The position numbers and the translations under genes were made by a program. Source: Cunninghamella blakesleeana (lineage: Eukaryota; Mucoromycota; Mucoromycetes; Mucorales; Cunninghamellaceae). From it: DNA of 64,000 nucleotides. The DNA is taken from NCBI GenBank assembly GCA_017871115.1, contig JAFCIZ010000001.1, forward strand, positions 5,471,001-5,535,000. The letters run 5' to 3'. Numbering within the stretch: position 1 is the stretch's first letter; each line of letters begins with the position of its first letter. Below, piece by piece: positions 37,529 through 49,679 of the stretch. The notes beneath the pieces were generated by a model that saw nothing but the letters and a program-made list of their open reading frames with translations, did not search any database and was not told where the DNA came from.

Positions 37529-37891
37529 TTACTTTTGGAATGACCAAAAATCCTTTGGGAATCTTAAAGTCCCATCCCTTTTTTTTATAGTAATTAAATA
37601 TGGTATGTCTAATTCATTTTTTGTATAAATCATTCCGGCAACACCACATTTTATTTCTGGCTCAAGATGATCAAAAACATAAACTGTAGCACATGTTTCC
37701 ATAAAGACAGGTTGTAAGGTGGTTTCATGAAGAGTAACCATGGCTATTTCGTTCTTTTCATTCTTTATTAAAGCACAATTGGATTTATGAGTTGCCATAT
37801 AAACCAGCATATTAAGTACTGTCATTTCTTCCCATGCATCCTTTTCTAACTTTACATTTACTTGTTTTATAATTTCATCTGGTCTGACCAT
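37529..37891 (-). CDS. Hypothetical 120-residue protein
   Basis: A single uninterrupted frame of ordinary composition, unlike the low-complexity frames around it, so it is probably a real gene or a recent gene fragment. It begins MVRPDEIIKQVNVKLEKD and ends RFPKDFWSFQK. No family was recognised. It looks like a small alpha/beta protein without membrane segments. It is convergent with the PHD gene, with 226 bases between stops. An upstream exon cannot be excluded. Confidence 0.5.
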   Translation of the reverse strand: MVRPDEIIKQVNVKLEKDAWEEMTVLNMLVYMATHKSNCALIKNEKNEIAMVTLHETTLQPVFMETCATVYVFDHLEPEIKCGVAGMIYTKNELDIPYLITIKKRDGTLRFPKDFWSFQK

Positions 37892-39451
37892 ATTATATAT
37901 GTATATATATATATATATAATAAAAAGATATCAATGTTGATAATATATTTATACAAAAGTATTTAATTACTCTTAGTTACACATGTTTTTGTATAACACA
38001 TATGATATATATACTTTTATTTTACTTTTTTTTATTTGTAAATACTTTCCTTTTTATACGTAATAATTTATTTAGAGTAGTATATAAACATTACTATTTA
38101 CAAGAACAAAAGCTTAGTATTAATATAAAAAATCTTCTTCATTTACTTTTTCAATCATTTTCTATTAAATAATATATAAAAGAAATAATTTCATCCATTT
38201 CTATATCATCAAGTGTTTTCTACAATCATTTTGGAATAAATCATTTAATAATAAAAATATAGAATAAGGTTTAAAAAACAAATTGCAAAATACTTTTTTT
38301 CTGAGATTTTAAAAGTTCAACAAGCCTATTCAAGTTCATTTTTATAAAATAAAACTTGTAGACGCAAAGTGTGATGATATAATATATCATATAAAAAAAG
38401 TAGAATTTTACTAAGTACACTGTATACGAGAATTATTTTAAAACCTATAAAAGGAAATCCACAGTAAATATTTTTTTAGATAAAAGATTTGTTATTTTTT
38501 TCTTTCCAAAGTTTAATACAATAACACCAATATTATATTTTAGTATAATAATAAAAATAAAATAGTGTATTTTTGTCTACTTATAAACTTTTTTTAGTGT
38601 ACCTATAAAATTAATTTTCAATAAAAATATTTTACATCTACTATGATATAGTATTATCGTTATTTTTTTAATCAAATATATATAAACACGCTGAAAAATA
38701 ATTCTTTATTTTATTTAATAGCAATAAAAAAAGGTTTTTGATAGGGTTTCACTATACCTCATTAAACTAATGTTAAAGCGGTATGCGTAGTTGGGTGCAT
38801 TTTATATATCCATTCTCTTCCACCAGTTACTTTTACGGGTAAAAGCTTATAAACGATACTTAGTAGAGGTATGTCTCATAAGTACCGCATTAGTTTCGAG
38901 TTCTAACACATCCCTTAGACTACGTTTTTCCCCAACAATGTTAAATTAGTACCTAATATTGCTTCATCAGCACAACCTAAACAAAAACACTATATTGAGG
39001 GACTATATTGACAACTATAATAGACCCAAACATTTAACAAAGTTTGAAAAATTCAGAAAAACCATCAAGTTGTAACGCCAATACGTAAAACTTAAAATTA
39101 ACTCTGTTCTGCGCATATCCTATATATCCAAGAAAGAGTCCGATTAATGGGACGGCAAATAGGTAAACTTCTCACTAATTTTAGGTGTAACTATAATAAC
39201 ATCCTTACCGACCTATCACTGCAGCTACAATTGCCAATTGATACAAGTTGGACCTGAAAACTCAGCTACCAGCTAGTTACTATAATTATATCTTTAATAA
39301 AGAATTAGATTTTACTTATCATTTTATTTTAAAAATATAAAATAATCCTAATGATATCAACAATAATTGAACGTATATACAAATATAGGCATTATATTGC
39401 TATTCGCTTCTAATCTGTTTTGAGTTGTTTTATTTTATTTTTATTTTCCAT
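37892..39451. other. Gene-poor spacer with a GC-elevated island
   Basis: 1560 bases without a supported gene. The first part (to about 38700) is plain AT-rich DNA. From about 38735 to 39300 base composition changes to clearly more GC and fewer homopolymers, as in coding or transposon DNA, but all frames are broken by stops. It is probably a decayed gene or element. Confidence 0.5.
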
Positions 39452-40951
39452 CTACATAATCACTAAAGGATCTTTATCTACTTTACTAACTATTACATCG
39501 ATATTTTCATTTGTTAGTAATTTTTCCAAGGCGGGTTTTAATGCTGCTGTCAGATATCCCCTTTCAGTATTGGTATGTTCACCTATATCGTCCATTTACA
39601 TATTGCAAGAAAAAATAAAGTAAAATAAATGTACAGATGTATAAATGAATTAATAAATGATATGCCATTTGTATATATATTTAAAAAAGAAATAGATATA
39701 AAGCTAACTTACATAAAACGACGCTAGTTTCCTTTGCAAGAGCAGCTAAAACATCATGATGGCCCATTTCACCTGTGAAATATAAATCAGCTTCAGTTGG
39801 TCCCAATACGGACGACCCTGATCCTGCACAAATAGCAACAGTTTTGATCAAGCTTCCGGTATTATGCCTATCAGCAGTTGCAACACGTACTATATTAATG
39901 TAAAACAATATAAAATACCATTAGTGTTAATATTAGTAGTATTATCAGTATTAATATATTTATATTCTAATTGTCCATTTTTAATGTTTACAGTATTCTA
40001 AATTTGTCAATTTTTTTATGCGTTCGATCACGGTGTACAAAGGTGTAGGCTCATCATAAATAAAATATCTGCCAGAACCGGAATTTGGGTGACCTTATAT
40101 ATAAAAAAAAAAGCGCAATACGCATAAGCTATCTATTATAACTTTATATATATGTTCAATTGCAATTTATATACTGATCTTACCTATAGGTGGGTTTTCA
40201 AACGGAGTAATGGGTTTCACCAATCCTTTACCAAGTCCACTTGCTAACCAGTCATTCACTATTTAAAAAGCAAACATACATGCATACACACGCATATATA
40301 TATATATATATATATACAATTAAAAGAAAAATCCATGACCAAATTCACTATAATAAATGTATATATTCTATTTTCATATTTTATTGTTCATTTTTATTTA
40401 TTTATTCTTACCACCATTTTCACAGTTATCACAGGCAGTATGAGGAGAATAGATACCAACACCTTTAGCAATGGCTTTCATAACAATATCTTGTTTTACA
40501 TCAGTGGTAACAAGTCTTTTCATAGATTTAAAAATAGGAGGATGATAAGCAACAATAGCACCCACCTAACATAAAATAATATATATATAGTTAATATAGA
40601 GTATTCCTTTTTCTAATTCCTCTATAAAATAAAATAAGTAGATAGTATTGATTATTACGGAAGGATCACTTAAGGCTTCCTCTAAAACTTGAGGTGTTAA
40701 ATCAATTGTTAAAAACACGCGACTAGTATTAGGAGCAGGATATGGTGGTTCTATAATTTTATAAAAGTATTAATATATATATAAGTTGTTTATTTATTTA
40801 GTCATGCACTCGCTTGACTTACGTGCCAAGTGTAATTATTATTACTTTTTTATTTACCAACTAATACACCAACATTATCCCAAGACAAATCAGCTAATTC
40901 TAAAGGTGCAATAGTACGCATAGCGCGTACAACTTTTGAAAATAAACTCAT
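39452..40951 (-). CDS. NIF3: NIF3-family dinuclear-metal protein
   Basis: Seven exons (40951-40858, 40750-40659, 40565-40412, 40258-40184, 40093-39992, 39889-39713, 39582-39452) give 274 residues. NIF3/YbgI-type proteins form toroids with a two-metal site; the eukaryotic role is unsettled (NGG1-interacting factor 3, a putative hydrolase). Family signatures: SWDNVGVLV near the start, AIVAYHPPIFK and SPHTACDN with metal-ligand histidines, AICAGSGSSVLG, ADLYFTGEMGHHDVL, and EHTNTERGYL near the end. Frame is kept through all six introns and the protein ends in VDKDPLVIM. Confidence 0.93.
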
Positions 40952-41538
40952 TTTAAAATAATAAATAAAGTGAAAGAGCGTAAAAGAAAAAAATATTAAA
41001 CTTGGAAATTTTTTAGAGCATTTTTACTTTTTAAAACTCAGTGATTTTGAAAAAAAAAAAAAAAAAATAGCCTATACTGGCTACTTTTAATTTTCAAAAA
41101 ATAATTAGTTTAATAGTATATATTAACTATTCAAAAATTAATACAAAAAACGATTATCAAGACAAAATTATAATTGCAACCATAATAACGAGGATCATAT
41201 TATTATATGATTTGAGCTTATAGTTTGATTTTTAATGCTAATTTTAAATTTATATTTCTTTATTTTTTACCGACTTTAAAGAACAATAGGTCCCGAAGTA
41301 TTCTATTTTTGTAAATACCACCGTTATTATTATAATAGATAGATATTGCATGATTTTTATTTATCAATTAAAAAATAATAATAGTAAAAATAATATATAT
41401 AAGAAAAAGAAAAAGAAAATAACAATCATCAATAAAAGTAAATAATAAATAATAAATAATAAATAATGATAGTAATGATATAAAAATAATATATATTATA
41501 TAAAAATACAAAAATAATAACTAGGTTTTTTTTTATTA
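40952..41538. other. Spacer between NIF3 and the Mid2-like gene
   Basis: Holds the NIF3 promoter and the 3' end of the next minus-strand gene. AT-rich, with an A17 run near 41050. No gene was seen. Confidence 0.5.
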
Positions 41539-42650
41539 TTATTTAATAGAATCAGGTTTATAAATTTCATTTTGATGATTAGCATTAGGAAGAGGAGGTA
41601 GAGGAGCAGTGTTAGCCATCATATTCATATTGGGATGGTAGTTTTGCTGAGGGGGAGACATAGGCTCATAAGTGTTGCTATGAACAGCAGTTGTTCCATC
41701 ATAATAATAACCATTTTCATCATAATAGCCACTAGCAGCACCACCGTCCTGAGGATAGTAATAACCATCATGATATTGATCATACCCTTGCTGCATATAG
41801 TGTTGATTATTAGGGTCATTATAATAATTACCTTGATCGTTTAATCGAGGGATAGTAGGGGAAACAACACCAGCAGCAACACCAGCACCAGAAGCCATAC
41901 CAGCAGTAGCTTTTGTTGTAGGAGGTGATCGATGATGAGGGAAATCTCTTTCTGCTAATCCAAAGTCTTCAAAATCAGCTTTACGTTCTTTACGATGATT
42001 ACTTTTACTAGTACATCCACCACGTCGATTTAACCAAGCTAAAAATCCACCAATAAGTGCCAAACCAACTATTTTTTTATACATGTACGTATAAAATAAA
42101 TAAATAAAATGATAAATTATTAAAAATAAGTAAAAAATGAAGTAAAACATTCTATATATATATATATATATATATCTATTTATAAATCAAGTCAAAAAAA
42201 AAAAAAAAAAAAAGACCTACCAATACCACCAACGACAGCACCAACAATCGTTTTTGTGTTATCGTCTTTAGGGCCATCAGAGATATTACTGTTTGTTGGA
42301 GAACTAGTTGAAGAATTATTTTTAGTTGTAGTAGTACTTGAAGTGGTAGTAGTAGGGGTGTTAGAAGTAGTAGTAGGAGGTGGAGTTGTAGTAGGAGCAA
42401 CAGTAGTAGTAGTAGTAGTAGTAGTAATGATAGGTGTAAAAGTGGTAGTTGCTGGAGGTTGATTAGATGTAACAGGGGGTCGGTCAGAGGTTACTGGAGG
42501 GTTATTAGTTGTTGGAGGATTGGAAGTAGTTGGAGGTTTGGTAGTTACTGGAGGATTGGAAGTAGGGATTGTAATAATTTGTGTATTCCCATTATTTATA
42601 AATTGCAATAATATACATATTGTAAAAACCCAAAATAAAGATGACTTCAT
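41539..42650 (-). CDS. Mid2/Wsc-like cell-surface sensor (single-pass, mucin-like)
   Basis: Exons 42650-42221 and 42068-41539 give 319 residues. A signal peptide (MKSSLFWVFTICILLQF) is followed by a P/T/S-rich ectodomain (about residues 25-120) that would be heavily O-glycosylated. A membrane segment follows (TIVGAVVGGIVGLALIGGFLAWL) whose coding sequence is interrupted by the intron. The stop-transfer NRRGG and a cytosolic tail rich in Y, N, Q, D and P come after it. This layout is that of fungal cell-wall integrity sensors. No cysteine-rich WSC domain is visible, so Mid2-type is the better label. Divergent from POL1. Confidence 0.75.
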
Positions 42651-43395
42651 TATTATTGTTTATATTTTATATACAAATATATTTATATATATTTATATAA
42701 AATAAGTAAAATAATAATAAAAGTGAAAAAAATTAAAGGAAAAAGAAAAAAGGAAAAGGAAAAGGAAAAATATAAAAAAGTGAGGAGAAGTGAAAAAAAA
42801 AATTAAAATTTAAAAAATCATTGGATATACTTTATAGTAGTTGCACAGTTATACCATATAAAGCAATTACTTTTGCGGACTATAAAGTAAAAAAGTTTTG
42901 ATTTTTTGATATATTTAAACTATGATATCATTGTTTATTCTTTTTATATAAAAAACTTACTATTACCTAGTGTTTGTTATTTAATACTATTATTTTTATT
43001 ATTATTATAAATTATTATGATCTTTATTTTTATTTTTTATAAAAAAAATACTAGATCATTTAAAATAAAGTATCTAGTTAATGTTGTACAATATATTTTT
43101 TTTTGTGAGAATTAAATGATACACAAATAATAATAAAAATAAAAAGAGGCTTTATGGTTTTATTATTTTTATTATTATCAGGAATCACAGTTAAAAATAA
43201 ATCTATTTTGTATTTTTATAGTAATTTGATTGGTAAAGTAAAAAAAAAATTCTGTGGTAAAACTCTATTTTTTTTTTTTTAAGCGAGCGCGAACCTGTAT
43301 TAAAAAATTAAAAACCCAGCATTTTGCTTTCGCTGCTTTTATATTTTTTTTTTTCAATAAAAATAAAAATCAATGTATAAATCAATTTATATTCC
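42651..43395. promoter_or_regulatory. Divergent Mid2-like/POL1 promoter region
   Basis: 745 bases, AT-rich, with a purine run near 42720-42800. It contains GCGCGAAC at 43287-43294. No other gene or upstream POL1 coding exon was recognised. Confidence 0.5.
43287..43294. promoter_or_regulatory. GCGCGAAC, E2F/SBF-like site upstream of POL1
   Basis: It lies about 102 bases before the proposed POL1 start, inside AAGCGAGCGCGAACC, a rare GC-rich patch. Similar CGCGAA words drive G1/S expression of replication genes in fungi. Function is inferred from the motif and position. Confidence 0.4.
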
Positions 43396-46300
43396 ATGAA
43401 TGATAGTCCAAGTATATTTTATTTTATTTTCATAATTACCTTTGTACCTATTTCTATTTAAATCAACAACTCGTATTAATCGTATTACAATTATTATTAT
43501 TATGATTTTTATTGTTATTATTTTTAAAAAAAATTAGATAAACGAAAACACACAAGCATAAACACCGATGCTTTAGAAAATCAACAACAAACAGATCTAC
43601 AACCCATTGTAAACACAAATGCATATATATATGTATATATTTTTAATACCTTCCCCTTTCATTATTTTTTTTTACTAACATTTGATTTATTATTAATTTA
43701 TCATTTATTTTCTTTTTTTTAGGAGGTGCCCCGTAAAAAAAAAATTCGTCTTCGTTTTCGTCGTAAAAAACCAGAAAATGAAATATCAACACGCGTAGAT
43801 CAGCATAAAGAATCAGCTGGATTGGATATCAATAATTTGCTTGAAGATATGCAAAATGAATCTGATATTAGTATAATAACAGCACCAAAGAAGAACAATA
43901 ATGCCATAGAAGTAAACAGTATACCAACTAGCAGTTATAGTGGTAGTAATGTTGAAATAAAGTTAAAACCATGGGAAACTGCTATTGAAGATATTTTAAA
44001 TCAAATGAAATCGAATAGACAGTCGAAAAACACTTTCTTATCTTCGCCTATAAATGGCAATAATATTAACATCATCAATCAAGAAAAAATTATAAATATT
44101 TGGTGGTTTGATGCTTATGAAAAAATAGATAAAGGTCAAGTGTATTTATTCGGAAAGGTAAAATAATAATCAAGTAATAATATTATACTGTCCATTCTTT
44201 TCATATTATTCATTCATTTCCTATTTTTATTATTACTATTACCTATGAATAGATTTATAATGATTCCTCAAATCAATATGAAAGCTGTTGTATCATCATA
44301 AAAAATATTATGCAAACATTATTTGTACTACCACGTCAATATAAATTAATAGGTAATATATATATATCAACCAAGTATAAAGATTTTCATCACAGATTTA
44401 TAGTATGGTTAATTAATATGAATATTACTTTTTTTTATTCCTTTTCAAAATAGAAAAGGACGGACCTTCACAAATGGAACCTGTATCAATGGATGATGTA
44501 ATAAATGAATTTACTGAGACGTTACAAAGACATAAAATTCAGCATTGGAAATCATCTATAGTGAAACGAAAATATGCATTTGAATTAAAAGATATACCAA
44601 AAGAATCAACTTATTTGAAAATTCAATATAGCTTTGAAGGTAATATATATATTTGTAAATAAAAAATATTGATTTTACTATCATTGTTGCTAATTTTATC
44701 ATGTTTTATTCAAAAAATACAATAAAAAGATCCAAAACTACCGCAAGGTTTAAGTGGCCATACATATAGTCATGTTTTTGGAACAAATATTAATCCTATG
44801 GAACATTTCCTTATTAAACGACATATTATGGGGCCTTCTTGGTTATCTATTAATAATCCCGTTAAAAATAATGCAAAGGTAAATAGTTATATTTTATTTT
44901 TATTTTTAAAACAGAAAAAAAAAAAAAGAAAAAATAGGATGCTTATTAAAACTGACCACTTTTAATATAGGAAACATGGTGTCGTCATGAATTTATAGTT
45001 ATGGATCCAAAAAATATAAATCCGATAACAAATGATAAAAATCAATCTTTAGAAACACCTCCACTGACAATCATGACTCTTCAACTTCATACTCTTTTAA
45101 ATACTGAAAAAAATGTAAATGAAATCCTTGCAGCTGGTGCCATTGTATGCCCCCAAGGTATTATTATTTAAATTAAATATGCCATTATAAATCTCATTCG
45201 TTTATTAATAAATAATAGTAATAATAATAATCTAATAAGCTACTTTGCTTATTCTTTTATTTATTTACTTGCACTACATTAGTACATATTGATCAAGATA
45301 ATGAATTCGAAAAACAAAATAGTCTTAATTTTGTAGTGATTAGAAAGTGGGATCATCAGAAAGCATTACCAAAAGATTTAGAGCAACATATTAATAAGGA
45401 ACGCGAAAAAGGGTTAGATATTATTGTTCAGCATACTGAATACGCTTTACTAAGTTATTTATGTGGTAAGTATATCTATAATTGTTTATCATTTTTTTAT
45501 AAACATAAATATAAATTTAGGTCATTATAATTAATTGTTTCATTATTATTATTTTATTTCTATTTTTATTGCATAGGCAAAATACATTTATTTGATCCAG
45601 ATATAATTGTAGGTCATGATTTTTCAAGCTATACATTGGATATATTATTGCATCGAATGAAGGAACTTGATATACCCTTTTGGCACAAGATAGGTAGATT
45701 AAGATGGAAAAGGTATAATTTTTATATATACTATGATTGTATATATAATATATATATATATATATAAAGATAAGTATTTAAAATTATGTTGATTTTATTC
45801 TTATCCCCTTATCTTTTCTTTTTTAATTCACTTATTAATTAGTTTCCCAAAACTTCAATCAGGTCCGGGTGGTACTGATTTATCAACTTCAAAAGAAAAA
45901 ATGGTTTTAGTGGGTCGCTTATTATGTGATACCTATACAGCATCTAAAGATTTGATTCAAAGTAAATCCTACCATCTCACCACTTTGGCCAAAACTCAGC
46001 TTGGAATTGAACGACAAGATGTAACTTTTGAAAAAAACATACACTTGTTTAATGATGCTTCTTGTATTATCAATATGGTGAAACATTGTTGGATGGATGC
46101 TTATTTTTCTACTGCTATTTTATTTAAAATTCAAATATTACCTTTAACAAAAATGTTGACGAATATATCTGGAAATCTATGGTAATATAATATATATATA
46201 CATATAATGATTTAACAAATATAATTAATATGTATTTTTTTTTATTTATTTTATTATTAAATTATAGGTCAAGATCTCTTAATGGTGCAAGATCAAACAG

Positions 46301-49144
46301 AAATGAATATTTATTATTACATGAATTTCATAGATTGAAGTATATTTGCCCAGATAATTTATCGTTTGAATATCAAGATATTGAATTATTTGGTTTAGAA
46401 GAAGATCCAAGTGGTAATACAATCTATAAATAAATAAAAATATACATATATATATATCTAATAACCTTATAATATTGTATCACTTTTTTTTAAAAAAAAA
46501 TATTTTATATCTTAATATTAAAATAGGAAATGATCAAGTGCTGATGAAATCGCTGCCTAATTCTTCAACTAATGTAAAAAAAAAACGAGTTTACGATGGT
46601 GGCCTTGTATTGGAACCAAAATCTGGGTTTTATGATAAATGCGTAATTTTATTAGATTTTAATAGTTTATATCCTAGTATTATACAGGAATTTAACATTT
46701 GCTTTACTACAGTTGATAGACATGTAAATGATAATGAGGTAAATTATGTTTAATTATTTTAAATATACATTTTAACTTTTTATTTTAAATTTTAATTTAT
46801 TTTTTAATTTTTAGTCAGACACTGAAATATTACCTTCCTATCCTGATGCAAGTGTTCCTCAAGGTGTACTTCCAAGATTAGTAAAAAGATTTGTTGATGA
46901 GAGAAAACAAGTAAAGGATCAAATGAAGAACCAAATTTTGGAATCATCGAAAAAATTACAAGTAAAATTCATTATCATATGTACTAATAAAAAAGGAAAA
47001 AAAATAAAAATAGAAATATGATGTGTGATTATTCAATAATTTTTTTTTCCATAATATATATATATAATCAATGATATTATAGTACGACATTAAACAAAGG
47101 GCTCTTAAACTTACCGCAAACAGTATATATGGTTGCTTAGGTTTTTCACAATCAAGGTTTGCAGCAAGAAAGCTAGCAATGATGATTACCGCAAAAGGAA
47201 GATATATTTTGCAAGATTCAGTCCATGTAGCTGAGGATCTTGGGTTAGAAGTGATTTATGGTGACACAGACTCTATTATGATAGCAACTGGTCAAACAGA
47301 TTTAGAAAAAGTTCGTGATATTGGTATATTACTTCAAGAAAAGGTGAATGTACGTTATAATTTATTGGAATTAGAAATTGATGGTATTTTTAGACGGATG
47401 CTTATATTAACAAAGAAAAAATATGCTGCCCTTACAGTTGAAAATAAAAACAATATATGGGTAGAATCAATTGAATCAAAAGGTTTAGATTTAGTTCGAA
47501 AAGATTGGTGCGAAGTATCAAGAGAAGTATCTATGTAAGTACATATATATTTTCATCTTTACCATTATTGTTAAAATATTATTAGCTAACTAGAAATATA
47601 TATTTCGTTTTTTTCTTTTTCTTTTTTTAGGGAAATATTAAAAATAATATTATCAGATCTTGAAGACAAAAATACCATTATACTAAATACCTTAAAGGAT
47701 ACCTGTGATAATATTCGAAATAGAAAGATACCACCATCCAAGTTTATAATTTATAAGGTAAGTTGATTGATTCATGAAGATTTATATACAGAGCTCACGC
47801 ATATACAAGCACATATATTTATTTATATATATCAATAAAAAATATAATTTTTTTTTTATATTTTGTATTAATAGCAATTGACGAAGAATCTTGATGAGTA
47901 CTCTAATGCTGATAGCTTTCCTCATGTTCGAGTGGCCAAGAAATTACGTGAATTAGGAAAAATAATTAAGCAGGGTGATACCGTCGAATATATTATATGT
48001 ATAACAGAAAACGAAGAACATGCATCGATTGCCGAAAAAGCTTGTTATCCTGATCAAGTTGAAAATGGAGAATATAGTATTGGTAAATGATATTACAATA
48101 ATATGTGAAAAAGATATATGATAATAACAATGATCACAATAATAACAATAATATATATTGTATTTTTTATAGACAATAATTGGTATATTAAACATCAAAT
48201 TTTGCCACCTATCATTAGATTATGCGAACGAATAATGGATACTACTCATTTTGAAGAAAGTATAGGGATAAATAAAGAAATGAAAAAGGGCCGTCCTCAG
48301 AAGAATAGTTACTTAGCAAAAACAACTACAGCAACGAAAGAAAAAAGAAATAGAAATTCAAATCCAATAACAACAGCAGTAACCATTGAAGAATTATATA
48401 TACGCTGTCAGCATTGTGGAACGAAAAGCATATTTCCCGGTTATATCCGCTGCATGAATGACGATGGTCAATGCATCTGCTCTTTACAATGCCCGGCATG
48501 TTTACAAATGATGGGTACAGCAAGCATTTTGGCTCAACTGACATTACATATTCGAAATTGTATTAATAAATACTATCAAGGCTGGTTACATTGTGAAGAA
48601 ATAGATTGTACATACAGAACAAATGATATTAGTACTCGGTGCAAGAATACAATTGAATGTAATGGGTTATTAAAACGAGAGGTATACAATAAAAAATAAT
48701 ATGGAATATATAAATACATATATTTATCAATATGATATGATATATAATCAGTTTTAATAGTCATTTAATTTAACTGTATTTTTATTTTTTTTATAGTATA
48801 CTGAAAATATGTTATACCAACAATTGATTTATTTTAGAAATTTATTTGATCCAAAAACAAACACTCCTACCAATAATGGTAAAAAAATATACATTTATAA
48901 ATATTGACCCTTATCCAAAAAAATAAAACAAAATCAAATAAAACCATATATACTCACACTCACATATATTTAAAATGCCGATTTTTTTTCTTTTTTCTCT
49001 TTTTTAGAATCAAGTAAACAAGCTATTGCCTATCAGTATCATCATGCCTTTAAAATACTATATGAAGCGGTTCAAAAATATATTGATCAGTGTGAATATA
49101 GGTATATATATTTAAATAACTTGTTTAATAACGTAGAGGAATAA
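43396..49144 (+). CDS. POL1: DNA polymerase alpha catalytic subunit
   Basis: Nineteen exons give 1273 residues: 43396-43411, 43538-43608, 43723-44157, 44253-44352, 44454-44639, 44730-44878, 44971-45157, 45283-45465, 45577-45712, 45843-46181, 46268-46413, 46527-46738, 46815-46961, 47083-47534, 47631-47757, 47875-48082, 48173-48681, 48797-48878, 49008-49144. This family-B polymerase extends primase RNA primers. Motif A is [15 protein letters not shown] (from 693), motif [14 protein letters not shown] (from 778) and motif C YGDTDS (828-833). [16 protein letters not shown] is typical of Pol alpha. The C-terminal zinc domain (about 1110-1205: CQHC, CPAC, CEEIDC) binds the B subunit. The exonuclease-like domain lacks a catalytic set, as is normal for alpha. 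The N-terminus is about 150-200 residues shorter than usual; exons 1-2 are the least certain. Confidence 0.93.
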
Positions 49145-49679
49145 AATAACTATTATGAACAATATTTTAAATGTTATAATAAAAATTTAAAAAGCATGAA
49201 AAATGTTATTTATTCTTCTTAAAAAGGGATTGATCTTATTTGGTAATTGGTATAATTTTTTTTCTTTTTCTTTTTTTTTATACTCTAATATTTCTGTATA
49301 TCTATTTTCTATTCCTCTTCTTTAATATTGTTATTTATATTTTAGTCTGTTTTTTTATTTATAAGTAGACTTTTTTAAAAAAAAAATAATAATAGTATTT
49401 TTGTTTTAAATATTTATAGGAATTAGTTTTGACTATTTTTTTTTTTTCTTTTGAACTCTTAAACTTTTTTTTTTCTTTCCTCTTTTAAAAAAATCATATA
49501 CTATTTAAAACTTACTTTTTCTACTACTTTTATAATTTTTTCTACAGCAAGATCATTGAATTATTTTATTTTATTTATTTCAATTCCTTTACTGAATGAA
49601 ACATAGCTATAGTTATTATTTATTTTATTTTATATTATATTTAATCTGAGAAAGACCAAACACTCAAATAACATAACAT
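49145..49679. promoter_or_regulatory. Promoter region of the F-box/WD40 gene
   Basis: 535 bases, strongly T-rich with several T/C tracts (49255-49320, 49430-49490). Includes the POL1 3' end. No gene was seen. Confidence 0.5.

Noticed and set aside
42256..42462. Plus-strand frame rich in valine and glycine
   Set aside because: Antisense of the P/T-rich ectodomain of the Mid2-like gene.
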